Of a stretch of 64,000 bases of DNA, positions 1 to 13,439 are shown piece by piece. This DNA comes from Apostichopus japonicus (Eukaryota > Echinodermata > Holothuroidea > Aspidochirotida > Stichopodidae), in the NCBI RefSeq assembly GCF_037975245.1, contig NC_092576.1, positions 28,511,111 to 28,575,110 on the forward strand. Direction: 5' to 3'. The notes below the pieces were generated by a model. That model made no database searches. It saw only the letters and a program-made list of their open reading frames with translations, and had not been told where the DNA came from. How positions within the stretch are numbered: position 1 is the stretch's first letter; the number at the start of each line of letters is the position of its first letter. The position numbers were made by a program, and so were the translations under genes.

Positions 1-18
1 ACATGCAAGCCACCATTT

Positions 19-95
19 ATATATATATATATATATTTATTTGTATATTTATAAATGTATATCTATATATAAATATATATATCTATATATATATA

Positions 96-129
<34 letters not shown>

Positions 130-570
130 TATAAACATATATCTATACATATACATATATCTATATATATATTTAGCTATATGTTGATACTAGATGAGAC
201 TAGTGGAACACCAGTAGTTGTAACTCGGAGTTTCACGCTTTATAGCGATCGTCAGACAACTATCAACGTATATTCCGCTCTGTCCAATGGACATAGAGCA
301 CTCTGCGCCAAGATAGACGCCAACCTACTCTATATATAGATATATATATATATACATATATCTATATACATATACCTATATCTACATATACATATATCTA
401 TATATATACATATATCATATACATATACATAAATATATATACATATATATATATATACATACATACATACATATATAAATACACATATACATACATACAT
501 ATACATATACATACACACATATACATATACATACATACATACACGCATACATACATATACATACATATAC

Positions 571-601
<31 letters not shown>

Positions 602-674
602 CATATACATATATACATATACATATATACATATACATATATCTATACATATACATATCTCTATATATATACAT

Positions 675-711
<37 letters not shown>

Positions 712-897
712 TATATCTACATATATCTATATCTACATATACATATATCTATATCTATATATATCTATATATATATCTATATATACCTATATATATTTAT
801 ATATATATATATATATTTATATCTACATATATCTATATCTACATATACATATATCTATATCTATATATATCTATATATATCTATATATACCTATATA

Positions 898-942
<45 letters not shown>

Positions 943-943
943 G
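19..943. repeat. AT-rich dinucleotide/compound microsatellite
   Basis: Long runs of (TA)n mixed with short tatc, taca and tata-ttta units cover this interval, except for a unique-sequence island at about 181-326. Open frames through it encode only Tyr/Ile/Met/Cys dipeptide runs and are not genes. Confidence 0.95.
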
Positions 944-2451
944 AAGCTACATGGATTTTTACATTTCTTTCATTTCATCATATTGTAGATAACAACACGT
1001 CTAAAAATATTGCATTTTCTTCCTTTTTTCGTAGGAAGTGTTTGACTTAGATCAATCTTTGACGATCCTCATTTGTTGTGTACAGGGGAAGCCTGCTAGC
1101 TCTATCACAAATTCAAAACTGTAAAGAAAGTCAATTCTACTAATCACCATCTCACCGATAACGAGTTTGATCTTAGATTAAAGAACGACATACCAGCCTC
1201 AAACACTCTTACTTACAAGTTTGATTGTGTTGGTTATGCGATGTAGTTTTTCTCTCTTATCTCTTTGTTTAATTTCAAGGTAACTATTCCCCTCTATTAT
1301 CCTTATAAATATAAGCCATTATTTGATATTGTTACCGCTATTGTTCCCTCCATTCAAACAGTTAACCTTGACGAAGAAAAATGAATGGACAACAGTTGTC
1401 AAAATATCGGTAAAATTCTATTGTCCTTCATAATAATAAAACTCAGCAATTTTGATCGATTTATTCACTCAAAGAAGGATTCGGCCAAGATAAGATTTGG
1501 TATCCAGTGATTCATTTCTGATAACGTACACACTTTGTCAGTGTCTTTCATTTCTGGTTCATGAGATTTATACGTGTAAACCATGCAAAGACATTGTTTA
1601 GTATAAATATACGTTTGCTGAGAAACAACTTCTTCACTAACATATGATTATGATTCCAAGGTTGCAGGTTGGTACATAGCATATTTCTTTAAGAAAAAAA
1701 ATTGAATCTGTATTATATTCACAAATTAATAATGGGAATTATACTCAATATGATTAGCAATGCTGTGGCAGTTTAAAAACCGAATACAAAACAATGATAA
1801 TCACGGGAGGAAAGTTAAATACTTAATATCAAATGAAGTGCGAAGATCACACCAGCACAATAAGCTTTTATTTCAATATTGCAATATCTGCTGCTTTCAC
1901 AGTCCAATACATTTTACAAAATTGTATATTATTTTTATTTACAAATTACCTTTTTACTCGATACATATTTTATTATTTCTGGTTGCTTCTTGGAGAGAAC
2001 ACGTGATAATCGGTGAAGCATCTCAATGAGCACGCAAGGCCCATGCAAAGAAAATATTTTGTTAAGCCATCGTTAGAATGATAAATAAAGGATAATCTGA
2101 CTGTGTTAATTTCTGTATCAGTATATTATAATTTAGCTTCATCATTTTTGATCGATATTTCATCTTTACAAAAGTGAATGCAATTGTCCGCTTTCTTATA
2201 CGAATCCTCCTCTCTTAAGTCATAATGCCATACTGATATAAACTCTCACTCGCACTGATATATTAGCCCTCAAAACATAATTAAAAGCTGAAGAGTTTGT
2301 GAGACTTGCATCACAAAGAAGTATTGATTGGAAAATACAGAGAGGATAAAATAGGAAAAATAAAATACACGAAGTTGTATATATTCGAGGCGTTTGAATT
2401 TTAAGAAACATTTGTATTCGTCAGTCACGTCTTATTGAGAAGTCAAACAAA
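944..2451. other. non-coding stretch upstream of the lectin gene
   Basis: AT-rich sequence with no ORF showing recognisable domains. It presumably holds the promoter and 5' UTR of the gene starting at 2452. A tata-like string lies near 2236, but no transcription start can be fixed from sequence alone. Confidence 0.4.
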
Positions 2452-5400
2452 ATGAAGGGAATTCATATTTTACGCTTTGTGTTGATCCTGACAGCTTACA
2501 ATGGCAGCTCTGTTGGTGAAAGTGAGTTATTAAGTGAAAATATGTTTCTATAAATTGTTCTTAATTTCAATGTACTCTAGATGATGCTTACTTTAAGAAG
2601 GACAAAAATAATATATTATGTAGGTAATCAAAGACAGAAAAAAAGAGGCATCAAAAAGGATTTTATCTAAATTACTGTAACATTACTCTGAAGGAGCCAC
2701 TTAAAGGTTTTTGAAAATGCAAAACTATGACTGTAACAATAAGTATCTATATAAATCTGTTTGAGTCATGTTGCGTATCTACATTGTGTTGTTGTTTTGG
2801 GAGACAATTATATTAGCATAGTGTCCGTTTGACCACAGTGTGGTAATTTTGAAGCCATACTGGCGTTTGTTAACGCGGGAAATGAAGCCATTGACCCTTT
2901 CATTGACTTGTAGGTTGATGGTAAAAAGTAAACTACATTTCGTTTGTATGTAAACCAACACTATGGATAGGACCAAGTGAGGCAAGGTAATGCGTCTGCT
3001 CTCATGTATGGATCAGTTAGCTGGATCCCTTTGCTTCCTGGTTTCTTTCGAGCTTTTGTCAATCAATGTTTAGCGTTAATACCTCAGTATCTGTATAACT
3101 TAAAAAATTTGCATTCCGCAATGTCAAAGTAAAAATGGAAATTACAAGTTTTAAACAATCATCAAATTAAATCATTTAAATCTCTAAATATTCTGCAGCT
3201 TCTGTGGCTTTGCGCCCTGAACATTTCAGCGAGGGTCTCCGACGTTCATTCTAAAGACATTCCTCTCCTCCAATGTACATGTGCTTCGAGTGACTATTCG
3301 CGATACTGATTGTTCATGATGGTCGTGCATAATGTACATTGAATTCATAAACATATTGATTACATGCGTAACTTTGTTTTCATTTCACCCTTTGTATTTT
3401 TTCGATGTGAAAGTATGTTGTCGGGTCACATAAAGAACACTCTGGTGGAGATTCTTTCCGTGTCGTTTAAATCTGACTTCCAACTCTTTTATCGTTTTTA
3501 GGCTTGTGCGACTTTGAAGAAAAGTTTCCATGTAAGTGGTCGTTCTGCATCGGCTATTCTAATGAAGGTACGAATGAAAAGTCTACTTTTAGCATTAACT
3601 TTTAATTCTTTCCTTTATGGTTTAATTTTTGCATGCTATAACATGAACATGAGTAGTTAAAAGAAAATGAATTGAAGCGGTTTTCAATTTAAATCATCAT
3701 GCATATGTATAAACATATAATGTGTTAATATAAAATGATAAATAATTTCAAATGCATAATTGTATGAAAAATTGTGTATTCATCTTCAATTTGCTACAAG
3801 TAAAAACCGTAGATAAATGGTATTCTCCTAACAAGCTATTTATTTTATAGATACCACTATGAACCAACCTGATAATGTCACAGCTGTTCTCTCAGTCAAC
3901 ACAACCACTCATGATGAAGTCCGAATGAAGTCGTCTAAAACTTTCAATTACGGTGTCCAAGACAACTCTACAAATCGAAGTGACGTTGTCTTAAGGACGT
4001 CTCTTTCTCCATCAAATTCCTTGAGTAACTTCATAACAGCAGATGACGTACTCAACGAACTAAAGACCGCTGACAGCACTTCCTCTGACAAATCGAGGAC
4101 ATTGGGTTACAGTGATATTTCAGAAACGTCTATGATCTCACCGATTGCCTCAATAAACTCGACTGCCGAATATCAGGTTGTCGAAGGCAAACCTACGAGG
4201 CCAGTGAAGGGTACCCCGGAGAATACTATGAACTCAGCAGTTCTCTCTATAAACTCCACTACCGTAGATATGATTACAGAGAGATTCATGGACCGAACAG
4301 CTGATTCGCAAAACCAATATACTAAGCTGGGTGACGGTCTCGTAAACACTGCTTTTCCACAGAACCCAAATAGCACATATGATGGTAGCCAGAAATTGAC
4401 AAATACTGCCAAAGGCAGTTCGACAAATCAAGGTGACGTCTCAGTTACGGCACTGATGACAGTTGTACTTTCAAATAACTCGACAATTCGGGATGACAGT
4501 ATCAGCATTGCGACTGGGAATAATGCTGCCTCTGATACTTTAACTATCGCCGATGGTCCGTCAAACACCAACATTATCTCGAGCAGAAGTTTCACAACAG
4601 ACTCTACGGTCCCACAAGTTGACGGATGCTATCTGCAGGACTTTGGTGTTTTACAGGTGAGTGTGCTTTAATCGTTAGCGCCCTTCCAAATTGATAAATA
4701 CAAAACTAGAGCGTTATGGCTGTAAAATGTAGGTTCCGAAGTATTTCTTTTAATATTACATCAAAAAGAAAATCATAAATGATGAACAGTGCCCTGCACA
4801 TCCTGAACAAGTTGTTGAGGTACATAATGACAACATTTTTTTGCACTGAAACGACCTATTAAAAAAAAACAAGACATTAGATTGTATACTTCTAATGATT
4901 ATCTCAACTTTCTTTCTATAGTTATTTGTATGAGGTGACATCAATTAAGTAGGGTTAATTCTCAATCATCATTACAGGAAAACCAAACAGTCGTAAACTC
5001 TATCTGTACAATACGTTGGCATTGTACAAATAACCTCCTCACAACCGACGAGAGTTTTCGCTGTGATTCCAACGCTGTATGTGAAGTGAGGACTGGTTTA
5101 CGCCAGTGTTACTGTTTCGAGGGTTTCTCCGGTGACGGTCAGACCTGCAGCCCGGTTGAATGTTTAAGCTATTTCAATGCTGGTTATGTTGCGAGCGGTG
5201 TTTACTCGGTCAAACCAACTGGCTGGAGTGGTACTGCTTTTGAAGTTTTCTGCAACATGGACGATGGAGGTGGTTGGACGGTTAGTGGTCAATCTGTAAA
5301 GTAAAGCTACTTTTGAGCATCGTATTTATGTAGCATATCGGAGATGTTTGTCGCTAAGGAAACACGTTACAAACGAATACAAATTTCGACTAAGGGATTG

Positions 5401-8400
5401 ACAAACTACACATGCGTGTACTAGTGATTCGGAATTTCAAAAATCATTTATTACATATTGTGTTCTTTGTTGGTGTCACAAAGAGAGGATATATCTTATA
5501 TTACATTCTGAAGCAATTACTGATGATGTGAAATACCGGGATAGTTTGCGGTGTAGCGTTAGGTACACGGCCTGGGTCTGACTTTCAGGTTTGGAGGTTT
5601 TATGTCAAGTTAACAACATCGCTTGAAAGACTCTTAATGTAAATTTGATCACATGGTTGGGAACTTAATTAATAAAGAATAATTTAAAGTTAAACGGCGT
5701 ATTTATTTAAAGGTGACTTCTTGGTGGACAACAAGGCCCCCCCCCCTCCCCCATACATTTTCTTATTGCTGAAGAAAAGGTCCTCCTGAGCGCCGATCAC
5801 ATGTGAAGAAGATAACATTTCATATAAATGCATTTTATAAATGTTACGTTTTGTGAAAACGGCATGACATTTTAATAACCTTTGTTTACAAATGTTTGGT
5901 AACAGAGTTTATCTATTTATTGTTCACGTATTCTCAATGTCGGCTTGAAGGATACTGGAAAATGAAAATACTGCAATGTGTGATATACCTTTTGTTCAAC
6001 AGAAACTGCATATTTCTGCTCTAAATGGATGGGGTGGGGGGTTACATCTTGCTAGAATGCTTACGGACACGAAGTCGCTCAACATTACATGATTATGAAA
6101 TGGCAAAGGATATTCAAACATTTTATTTTGAATGTAACTATGACAGTTATCACAGCAAGCATTAATGAACTTTTCGTGTGACATCTTTTCATCCAACAGC
6201 ACAACACCCACTGTTTCTTAATCAATAAACAGTTTTACTGAATCAAGTTGGACACAATTATGTATGCTATGTAAGTTAACAGCCTATTATAGGATTTTTA
6301 ATTTTTTTCTGGGTTAATGAAACAAATGCGCATACATTGAACCGTATTTTTATTAATGTTTCAGGTTTTTCAGCGCCGTTATGACGGCTCAGTTGACTTC
6401 AATCAATACTGGGAGAACTATAAACATGGATTTGGATCAATAAACGGTGAATTTTGGCTCGGAAACGATAAACTCTACTATCTTACCAACCAAAGAAATT
6501 ACACACTACGAGTCGATATGACAAGCAAATTTGGCAATACTTACTATGTAGAGTATAGCCTATTTCGCATTAGCGATGAGGGAGCCAAATACCCAGTCAC
6601 CGAGCTGGGTAATGCCTATGGAACAGCAGGTTTGTTAAAACATTTGACTCTCGTTTGTTTAAAGAGCAAACTATATTCCAGGTACGGTAGAATTCATAAC
6701 ACCCAACACAGGATATCACAGGATATCTTCCATTCAATACAAATGTAAGATAGGAAATAGATGTTGACATCTATTTCCTATCTTACATTTGAGAAATACA
6801 AATGTTTGTACACACACAAAAAAACAACAACGCCCAGTGCTACAAGGACGTTTATGATAACAACGCTCTTAGCTTAATCAACCTAAGATGAAAATGGAAA
6901 TAATGATCTAAAGTAAGAATGACTTTACTGCCCTAAGTCAGAGGCTTCGAAGTTAGATATATAGACATGTATTCAGCCAATCATATAAAAATACAATGGA
7001 AATTGGTTGATAAAAAGGGCTCAAATTGTAAACAACATATAAGACGTAAAAATTATACATAGATATGAAAACGTTCCTATAAAATGTACACAAATATGGA
7101 AATGTTCTCACAATATAAAGATGAACAAAAATATAAAATGTACCTACAAAATATTAAAGCGTACAAAAATATATAAATGCCCTCATATCCAATATAAAGT
7201 CTACAATGTATGTAATTGTACATAAAATATTAAAATATTGGAGTATAAAATCATTTAACGGTTTTGATGCGCATTGAATATCTTCACTTCAGAAGGATAA
7301 AAACTGCGAGTAAATCTTAACAACCCTTAAAATTACGCATTCTTTTGCCTGAGGGCAGGAACTTGAAATAATCAGTTATCTGGGTGGTAATCATCTTTCA
7401 ATATATTTTTTAACACGTTTTAATGTTCGCTCCTGGTAGAGTGAGTGAATGGACGGTAGGCCTGTGCCAAAGAGGTGCTCCGCGTTTCTTATGACAGATT
7501 CTAGTTTACTAAGATCATTCTGACTCGCGCGACCAAACCAGACTAAAATGTTTAAAGTTAAAATACTTTCAATAATAGGTTAGCAAGAGATGTGTTTTGC
7601 TGACATAAGAGACGGCATCAATTGACAATTCTGGAGCTTCATAATTGAAGTGAATCACTATAATGTCGAATGTAATATTGGATCAACCCAAAGGATAAAT
7701 TTGACACTAACTCACTTAGATTGTGTTCAAGATATGTCTAACGTCATGTACTGAAATATAACTCGGAGTAATACCTTACTGTCATAACTAGGTAATATGC
7801 ATAGCTCATTCTTCAGGTCATGGTGCCTATATTGTTGACAAAGTGCGTGACCATGATAGTTGATGTAAAAGACGAATAAGCAACATGCACATGTGTAAAT
7901 TATTAAATCCTGGAAAAATGGTAACTTCTCAAAATCAAACAACCAAATTCCTATCGTTTTTCCAACATGATCTTTCTTTGTGTTAATCTTAACCAATCAG
8001 CTTTTCATTCTTCAGCATTATGTTTCGAATGTAATCCGTATTGCCATAGACATGTCGCAAAGTCAAACGTACAGCATATATTCAAGCATTTAATGCCACT
8101 TTAAAACAGGTCACTTATTGAGACAGTGGGCTGTCTTATTTAACACTTGTTAATGTCCAGAGACAAATTTAAAGCTCATGGTCTCCATATATAATGGGCA
8201 AACAACACACAGGTTTTATCATTTTCAAACCGTGAAATGATGTTAACCTTGTTAGTTTGCACATATAGTCTTATACTAAATACCTTTATAATTGTTTCTG
8301 GTTGTTTTTTGCTACAGGTGCGGATGCAATGCGGTCTATGCTCAACATGAAATTCAGTACACGTGACCAGGATAACGACGGTTGGTCTGGTATAACGTGT

Positions 8401-8640
8401 AGCGAGGCACATAAAGGAGGTTGGTGGTATGGTTGTCCCGGGTCGTGTTCCGCCATTTGTTTGACTACGCCATGTACGACATTCTATATCAGTCCTCTGA
8501 CATGTGAGTATTGCACCGATAGCAATCTTAACGGTGCATATGGCAGTACTGTTAACGGTCAAAACATTTTCTGGGCATTTCAGGATTCCAGCGGTTACTG
8601 TGGAATGATAAGCACGGAAATGAGAATACGACCTGTCTGA
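2452..8640 (+). CDS. secreted fibrinogen-related protein (mucin-like stalk, EGF-like, fibrinogen C domain), 6 exons
   Basis: Hand-built exons are 2452-2521, 3502-3567, 3851-4656, 4978-5280, 6365-6629 and 8318-8640. All introns are GT-AG, phases agree (1,1,0,0,1), and the 1833 nt encode 610 residues ending in TGA. Exon 1 is a signal peptide (MKGIHILRFVLILTAYN). Exon 2 is a short Cys-containing segment. Exon 3 (about residues 46-314) is Ser/Thr/Asn-rich with many N-x-S/T sites and loose repeats of the type AVLSxNSTT. Exon 4 has an EGF-like domain (CYCFEGFSGDGQTC) and begins the fibrinogen C domain (CNMDDGGGWTV). Exons 5 and 6 complete that domain, with WLGN, the calcium-site pattern DQDND, GGWWYG, SNLNG and a terminal MRIRPV. 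Known family members (ficolins, tachylectin-5, FREPs) are secreted lectins that bind acetylated sugars on microbes; that role is inferred here. An extra Cys-rich segment interrupts the usual GGWWY...C..SNLNG spacing. The first ATG gives a good signal peptide, so I chose it. Confidence 0.88.
6740..6791. repeat. perfect 25-bp-arm inverted repeat (hairpin) in lectin intron 5
   Basis: AAATGTAAGATAGGAAATAG at 6741 is followed by a 2-nt spacer and the exact reverse complement ending at 6790. The flanking c/g pair extends each arm to 25 bp. It lies about 110 bp after exon 5 of the fibrinogen-related gene. No related copy was seen elsewhere in the window. Confidence 0.9.
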
Positions 8641-8690
8641 AAATGAAAAGATTGGATTTATATTCCCGTACCTCGTAGTTAGTTATTATA

Positions 8691-8706
8691 TGTATATATA
8701 TATATG

Positions 8707-8787
<81 letters not shown>
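8691..8787. repeat. (TA)n/(TATG)n microsatellite downstream of lectin gene
   Basis: Runs of ta with tg interruptions lie immediately 3' of the TGA at 8640. This may be part of the 3' UTR or the downstream flank. Confidence 0.9.
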
Positions 8788-8788
<1 letters not shown>

Positions 8789-10002
8789 CTGAAGACTGAT
8801 ATATACATATATATGTGTTTCCTTATTTAGATATTATCGTCTGCTAACTTCTTTGCAATATATAACCAGTATATTTAAGAGTGAAGTAAACGTTATGCTC
8901 GAGAAATTTTGACTCATATACATTTACATCATGTGAAAGTAAATTGTAATTTTTCGGGGTAATTCCACGACGTCATTTAACTCAAGTAATGTAATGGTCT
9001 GATATCGCGAACTAAAACAATGTGTATCGAATACTCACACGAAAACTGTCATGTGGCACTTACTCAATGATGACATGTCCTTGAATATTTTGGTGAACTT
9101 ACATGGCTTTTATTTCCTCCAGTATATATATATATTTCTGTATATGATATGAACTTAAACCATAAATGTTAATCTGAAAGATCGTATTATCTTCAATAAC
9201 TAGTAGTCTAGTTTTCGTCTTTCTTATAGATGGGACGGAAATGTAGTGTTGGTTAATACACATGAACACCACTTAAACTTAATTGCCTTCATTTGGCCAT
9301 CTGTTGGAGTTTACAATTTAATGTACGAAATTCCGTAAGAAATATAGTGCCACTTTGGGTACTACTTGAACTTCTTTAAAATAAAACTGTAACCATTAAA
9401 ATTTAGTAGTATGGACTAGTATTGGTATCGAAACAAATACTTGCTAATGTAGGCCTAACCGATAGGATTGTGCATGTCCGTGTTGTTTTGGGTGTAGTTC
9501 GCGTAATCTAACAAACATTAAATATGAAAAACCTAACTCCAGGTTTACGTTAGAAGTCATCTGAATTGGTGGTCCTGCTCAACTAAGGATATATAAATAC
9601 AGACGATGCGCAGAAAATGAACATTATACCTGATCACGTGTATTATCTATTACCGTTTTCAAGCTACACATGGTACTCACGTGACGTGGTAGTCTTCGTG
9701 TTTCATACCGTTACAGTATTCGATGTAAGAGGGACTGGGATTGATAATTGATCAACTTTTCGAGATAAAAAACTTTCCAAATGTTTCTGTTGTTCATTGT
9801 ATTAATGGAAATTCTATTTTGTCAATACTTTCAAAGGCAACTGAATTCAAAAACAGTTATGTACTTTGCTGGAAAATGTATAGTAACAACTACATAACAA
9901 CAAATGAATAATTAGGTGAAATTGCAAAAAATCAAATGAAAATACAACAACTGCTCTTCCAGTTTGAACAACCGATTCACAAAGAGATTATAGTAAATAC
10001 TG
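8788..10002. other. non-coding, nothing recognised
   Basis: AT-rich intergenic sequence with a small (ta)n run near 9123. No coding exon or repeat family recognised. Confidence 0.4.
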
Positions 10003-10270
10003 TATATCTTAAAGTTTTGTACCACAGTAAACACTGGATTGTGCAGATAAATCTGATAAATCGGTAGCATGTGCTATTAAGCTTACAGTAAGAACTGAGG
10101 GTATGTGTAATTAAAACAAAACTTAACAACTGGATTTGTTGGAATTCCACATATCCCCAGTTCTTACTGTAATACATATAGCACAGGCTACCGATTTATA
10201 GCACTATCAAGTTGTTATTTAGGTACAAAACTTTAAGATTGACAGTAGTAACTTTGTTCTCTGTGTGTAT
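10003..10270. mobile_element. fold-back MITE, copy 1
   Basis: The left half (cttaaagttttgtaccacag ... gctattaagcttacagtaag) is the imperfect reverse complement of the right half (cttactgtaatacatatagc ... ggtacaaaactttaag), so the whole unit folds on itself. A second copy lies at about 46262-46540 with the same internal order. There is no coding capacity. Exact termini and target duplication are not certain, because similarity fades at both ends. Confidence 0.65.
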
Positions 10271-11617
10271 CGGGATTCTGAAACATAAACTGTTAATGTT
10301 GTTTTTAATTGGTGTAATGAAATAAAATCATACACAAAGAAATGTTTCAAACCTACTTCAGTATTACGGTTGGGTATCTCTCAGTTAAATGATACAGAGA
10401 GGGGCGGGGTAACAACGTACTATTGTATCATTACAGAGAAATAGCATCTCGATAATAAGAATGATTTTCCTGTTTATGATCACTTTCACCAATTTCATAG
10501 ATTTTGCATTACAAATAGAGATACGGATTACATACCTCTTGGTTAGTTTTATCTTAGCCGTAACCATTTAAGTCGAACATGTTATATTGTGATAAGAAAA
10601 CAATAGAAACTGCGTCAATTGGAGTCATTGAGGAAGTCGTGATATGTATACTGTTATTATTCGCATATATATTAGACGCATAAAACAAAACCATCGGAGA
10701 TATATTCCTTCCTGATAAGCAATCAACGCCATTACTTAACAAGTTATATAATAGAAGAAATACCTGGTGGTAGAGGTCAAACAATACTTTTAACCGTTTA
10801 GTGTTGCTTTCAGAAGTACAAGTGGTAAACTATTGTGTTCCGTGATTTACACAAAACCCTTTGTAACATTATTGGTCAAATACATTTACGGACATTCATC
10901 GTATTGTTTTTCTTTCCGTTTGCCTGTGTAGGTTATTACTGTTATTTTAAGGATTTGGAAGTGACACGCCTATAACAATGATATATTGTAGCAACTGCTC
11001 ATGAAATGAATCGCAAATACTCGAACAGGAAATCAAATTAGGTTATATGTGTTTCGCATTGCGCATTAAGTGTGTAGACTACTTGTGGAATAGACAAACG
11101 TAGTTACCTTGTACGGATTTCGGGATCACACGACCGTTATTATCCAAACATTAGGATTGGTACAAAGTGTGACCTCCTTTACAATAGTGGGTTAAGTACG
11201 CTCATTTTGTTTTACTTCTGCTTTTACCCATAAACGGTAACACAGAAACAAACAAGATAACAATTAAGAGATCATTTATCTCTCTGCAAAGACAGCGTTC
11301 AGACTTGTTTTATGTATGTTAGTCAAATACAGCATATGCAAATTTCTAATGCAGTTTTCAGGCAACATTGATGATTTCAGCAAAACGTTTCGTGCAAATT
11401 AATTGTCACCGACAGGTGAATACACTATTCACATGATGACACAAGAGTAGAGTCAATCTAAATAAATTGACTCGCTCCAAATACAACATTAAGCAATATC
11501 AACAACAAATTTCTACAATGAAATTTTAAATTACATTTATTCTCTTCAAATGTTTATGTTTTCCTTTGATATTATCTCCCCTTACAAACATGCAGATAAA
11601 TTATATTTTTAGTAACT
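10271..11617. other. non-coding, nothing recognised
   Basis: AT-rich sequence. Short ORFs on the minus strand (about 10385-10784) have no recognisable domain or convincing codon pattern. Confidence 0.4.
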
Positions 11618-11622
11618 GTCAA
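11618..11622. repeat. 5-bp target site duplication (left) of the 11623-13439 element
   Basis: GTCAA directly before the terminal CAGG. The same five bases follow the terminal CCTG at 13440-13444. Confidence 0.7.
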
Positions 11623-13439
11623 CAGGTGCGTATCCAGGGGGGGGGGGCGTTGGGGGCGCGCGCCCCCCGGGTAAGGAAAAGAGGAGAGAAAAAAAAGAGA
11701 AGAAAAAAAGGAAAAGGAGGGGAAAAAAGAAAAGGAGGAGAGGAAGGAAGGGAAAAGAAAAAGAAAAAAAGAGAGAAAAAGGAGAAAAGGAGGGAGTAGA
11801 AGATAGCCAAGACCTCGGGAAGAGAAAGATCCCTATTATATACACAGGGTAGCCAGTGACAGATCAAGGATTACGGAGGGGGTGTGCGCCTCACCCTACC
11901 CCTTACCCCGACAACTCCATTTTTGACGTTTCCGTTTTTCCTCTCTCACTAATGTACTTGAACTCGACCGAGTCGTCGGGGAACATAACGCATTTCGGGA
12001 CCGCCCCCCCCCCCCGAGCAAATTTTCTTTATGACATCGCTAGTAATTTCAAAATAGACAATGCTTAGATGCAACTTACAAGGCCTGGGAAGTGTCATTT
12101 CCAGCGATCTGGGAGGCATTTTCGGCCAAAATTTTTCTTGTACGCTTCGCGCCAATGGTGGCGCTTCGCTTAGATAGTTTGCCTACAGGCTTCGCCCTCC
12201 CTTGGCAATTACTCGCTACACGCCTGTTCGAATTTGTAAAGCAATGAGCAGATATAACATCATATCAATGAGCATTGAAATGCATGTTCCACGATGAACA
12301 GCCTCAAAAACTGTCAATGTGTGTAGTCAAAGGCGTAGGAGCCAGATTGGATTTGGGGGCTGTAATGACTTGCCCGAAAAAAAAGCCAAAATTTTTCGCG
12401 CGCGAAGCGCGCATTCAACATGTCCATGCCAATATCATATAGGCAAGATCGCTCATTACATTGTATGGCATCGTCTACCGCACGGTCCGTCAAAGTTGCA
12501 CAGTATACCGCCGGATGCTAATGTAAACAACAAAATGTCTTATGTAGATGGAGAAAAACCATACAGATCCATTTATGTCAAAACTCTCTTTTACAAAGGT
12601 AATGTCGGCCAAGCTTACAACTTTATTTCAATTACCAAGGAGATCATTTTAAGCTATTCATTGCTATTTATTTTTCTTTCAGTAGGTGCCCGAAAAAAAT
12701 GGGAAAACAATTGGGGGGGGGGGGGCTGCAGCCCCCGCCTCCTACGGGACCTACGCCTATGAGTGAAGTGTTCGGTTTCGATATACCTGATATCGGAAAT
12801 ATCTCCTATTTTTCTGTTCCTTCAACCAAGTTTTGTAAAAGCCATTATAAGAGGTTGCAATATTTCTACACCAAGAAATTAACTGTGTCGGAATTTAAGA
12901 AAATTTCCTCACCAACATTCTTCATCATACTTTCCTCTACTCGTTCAATTTTGACCTGTCTGTTAGGGGTACAAGGAGGTTTTTCTATATTGGTTGTCTA
13001 TAGATTGAATTTTGTGCAACATTATGGGTATGTTTTCAAGTGATTTTATTCACGAGAAAAGTGAATTTTCAAATTCTCAACAAGTAATGGGCTTAAAACC
13101 TTCAAAAGTGGGGCTTTCGGATATTGTGGGCCGTGACGTAGAATCACCTACAAAAGCAATGATCCATAGGACATGCAATCAGGTCGAACATGATGTGTGA
13201 CTGGTGACAATCTTCAAAAAGGTTATGGATGGAAAAAAAAACTTTTGGGAAATACTTGGTTCTCAGGCAAAAGTGTACATCTGGTTGCTCATTTTCAAGC
13301 CCGAGAAGTGCCATTTCCGGTGATCTGGGGGGTATCAAAACCAGAAATTTTCTTGTACGCTCGGCGCCAACCGATGGTGGCGCTCCGCTTAGATAGTAAT
13401 TCGCGCCCCCCGGGTTAGAAAATCCTGGATACGCGCCTG
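11623..13439. mobile_element. GC-rich non-autonomous hAT-like DNA transposon, copy 1
   Basis: The element starts CAGGTGCGTATCCAGG and ends with the reverse complement of CAGGCGCGTATCCAGG (15 of 16 match). It is flanked by a 5-bp direct repeat GTCAA at 11618-11622 and 13440-13444. Length is 1817 bp. It is much more GC-rich than its surroundings. It opens with a G-run, a GCGCGCGCCCCCCGGG block and a polypurine tract, and holds two copies (about 12080 and 13299) of a module ending near gcgctccgcttagatagt. No transposase is recognisable. CAG-starting termini are typical of hAT elements, and 5-bp duplications are known for the hAT5 lineage; the family is an inference. A homologous element lies at 23155-25361. 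Confidence 0.75.

Noticed and set aside
330-674. Tyr/Ile/Met/Cys-rich ORFs on the minus strand
   Set aside because: Pure translation of TA/TACA microsatellite.
8176-8562. 128-codon minus-strand ORF
   Set aside because: Shadow of the last exon of the fibrinogen-related gene.
11566-11867. Lys/Glu-rich plus-strand and Pro/Phe-rich minus-strand ORFs
   Set aside because: Polypurine tract of the hAT-like element read in frame; the same happens at 23049-23475 in copy 2.
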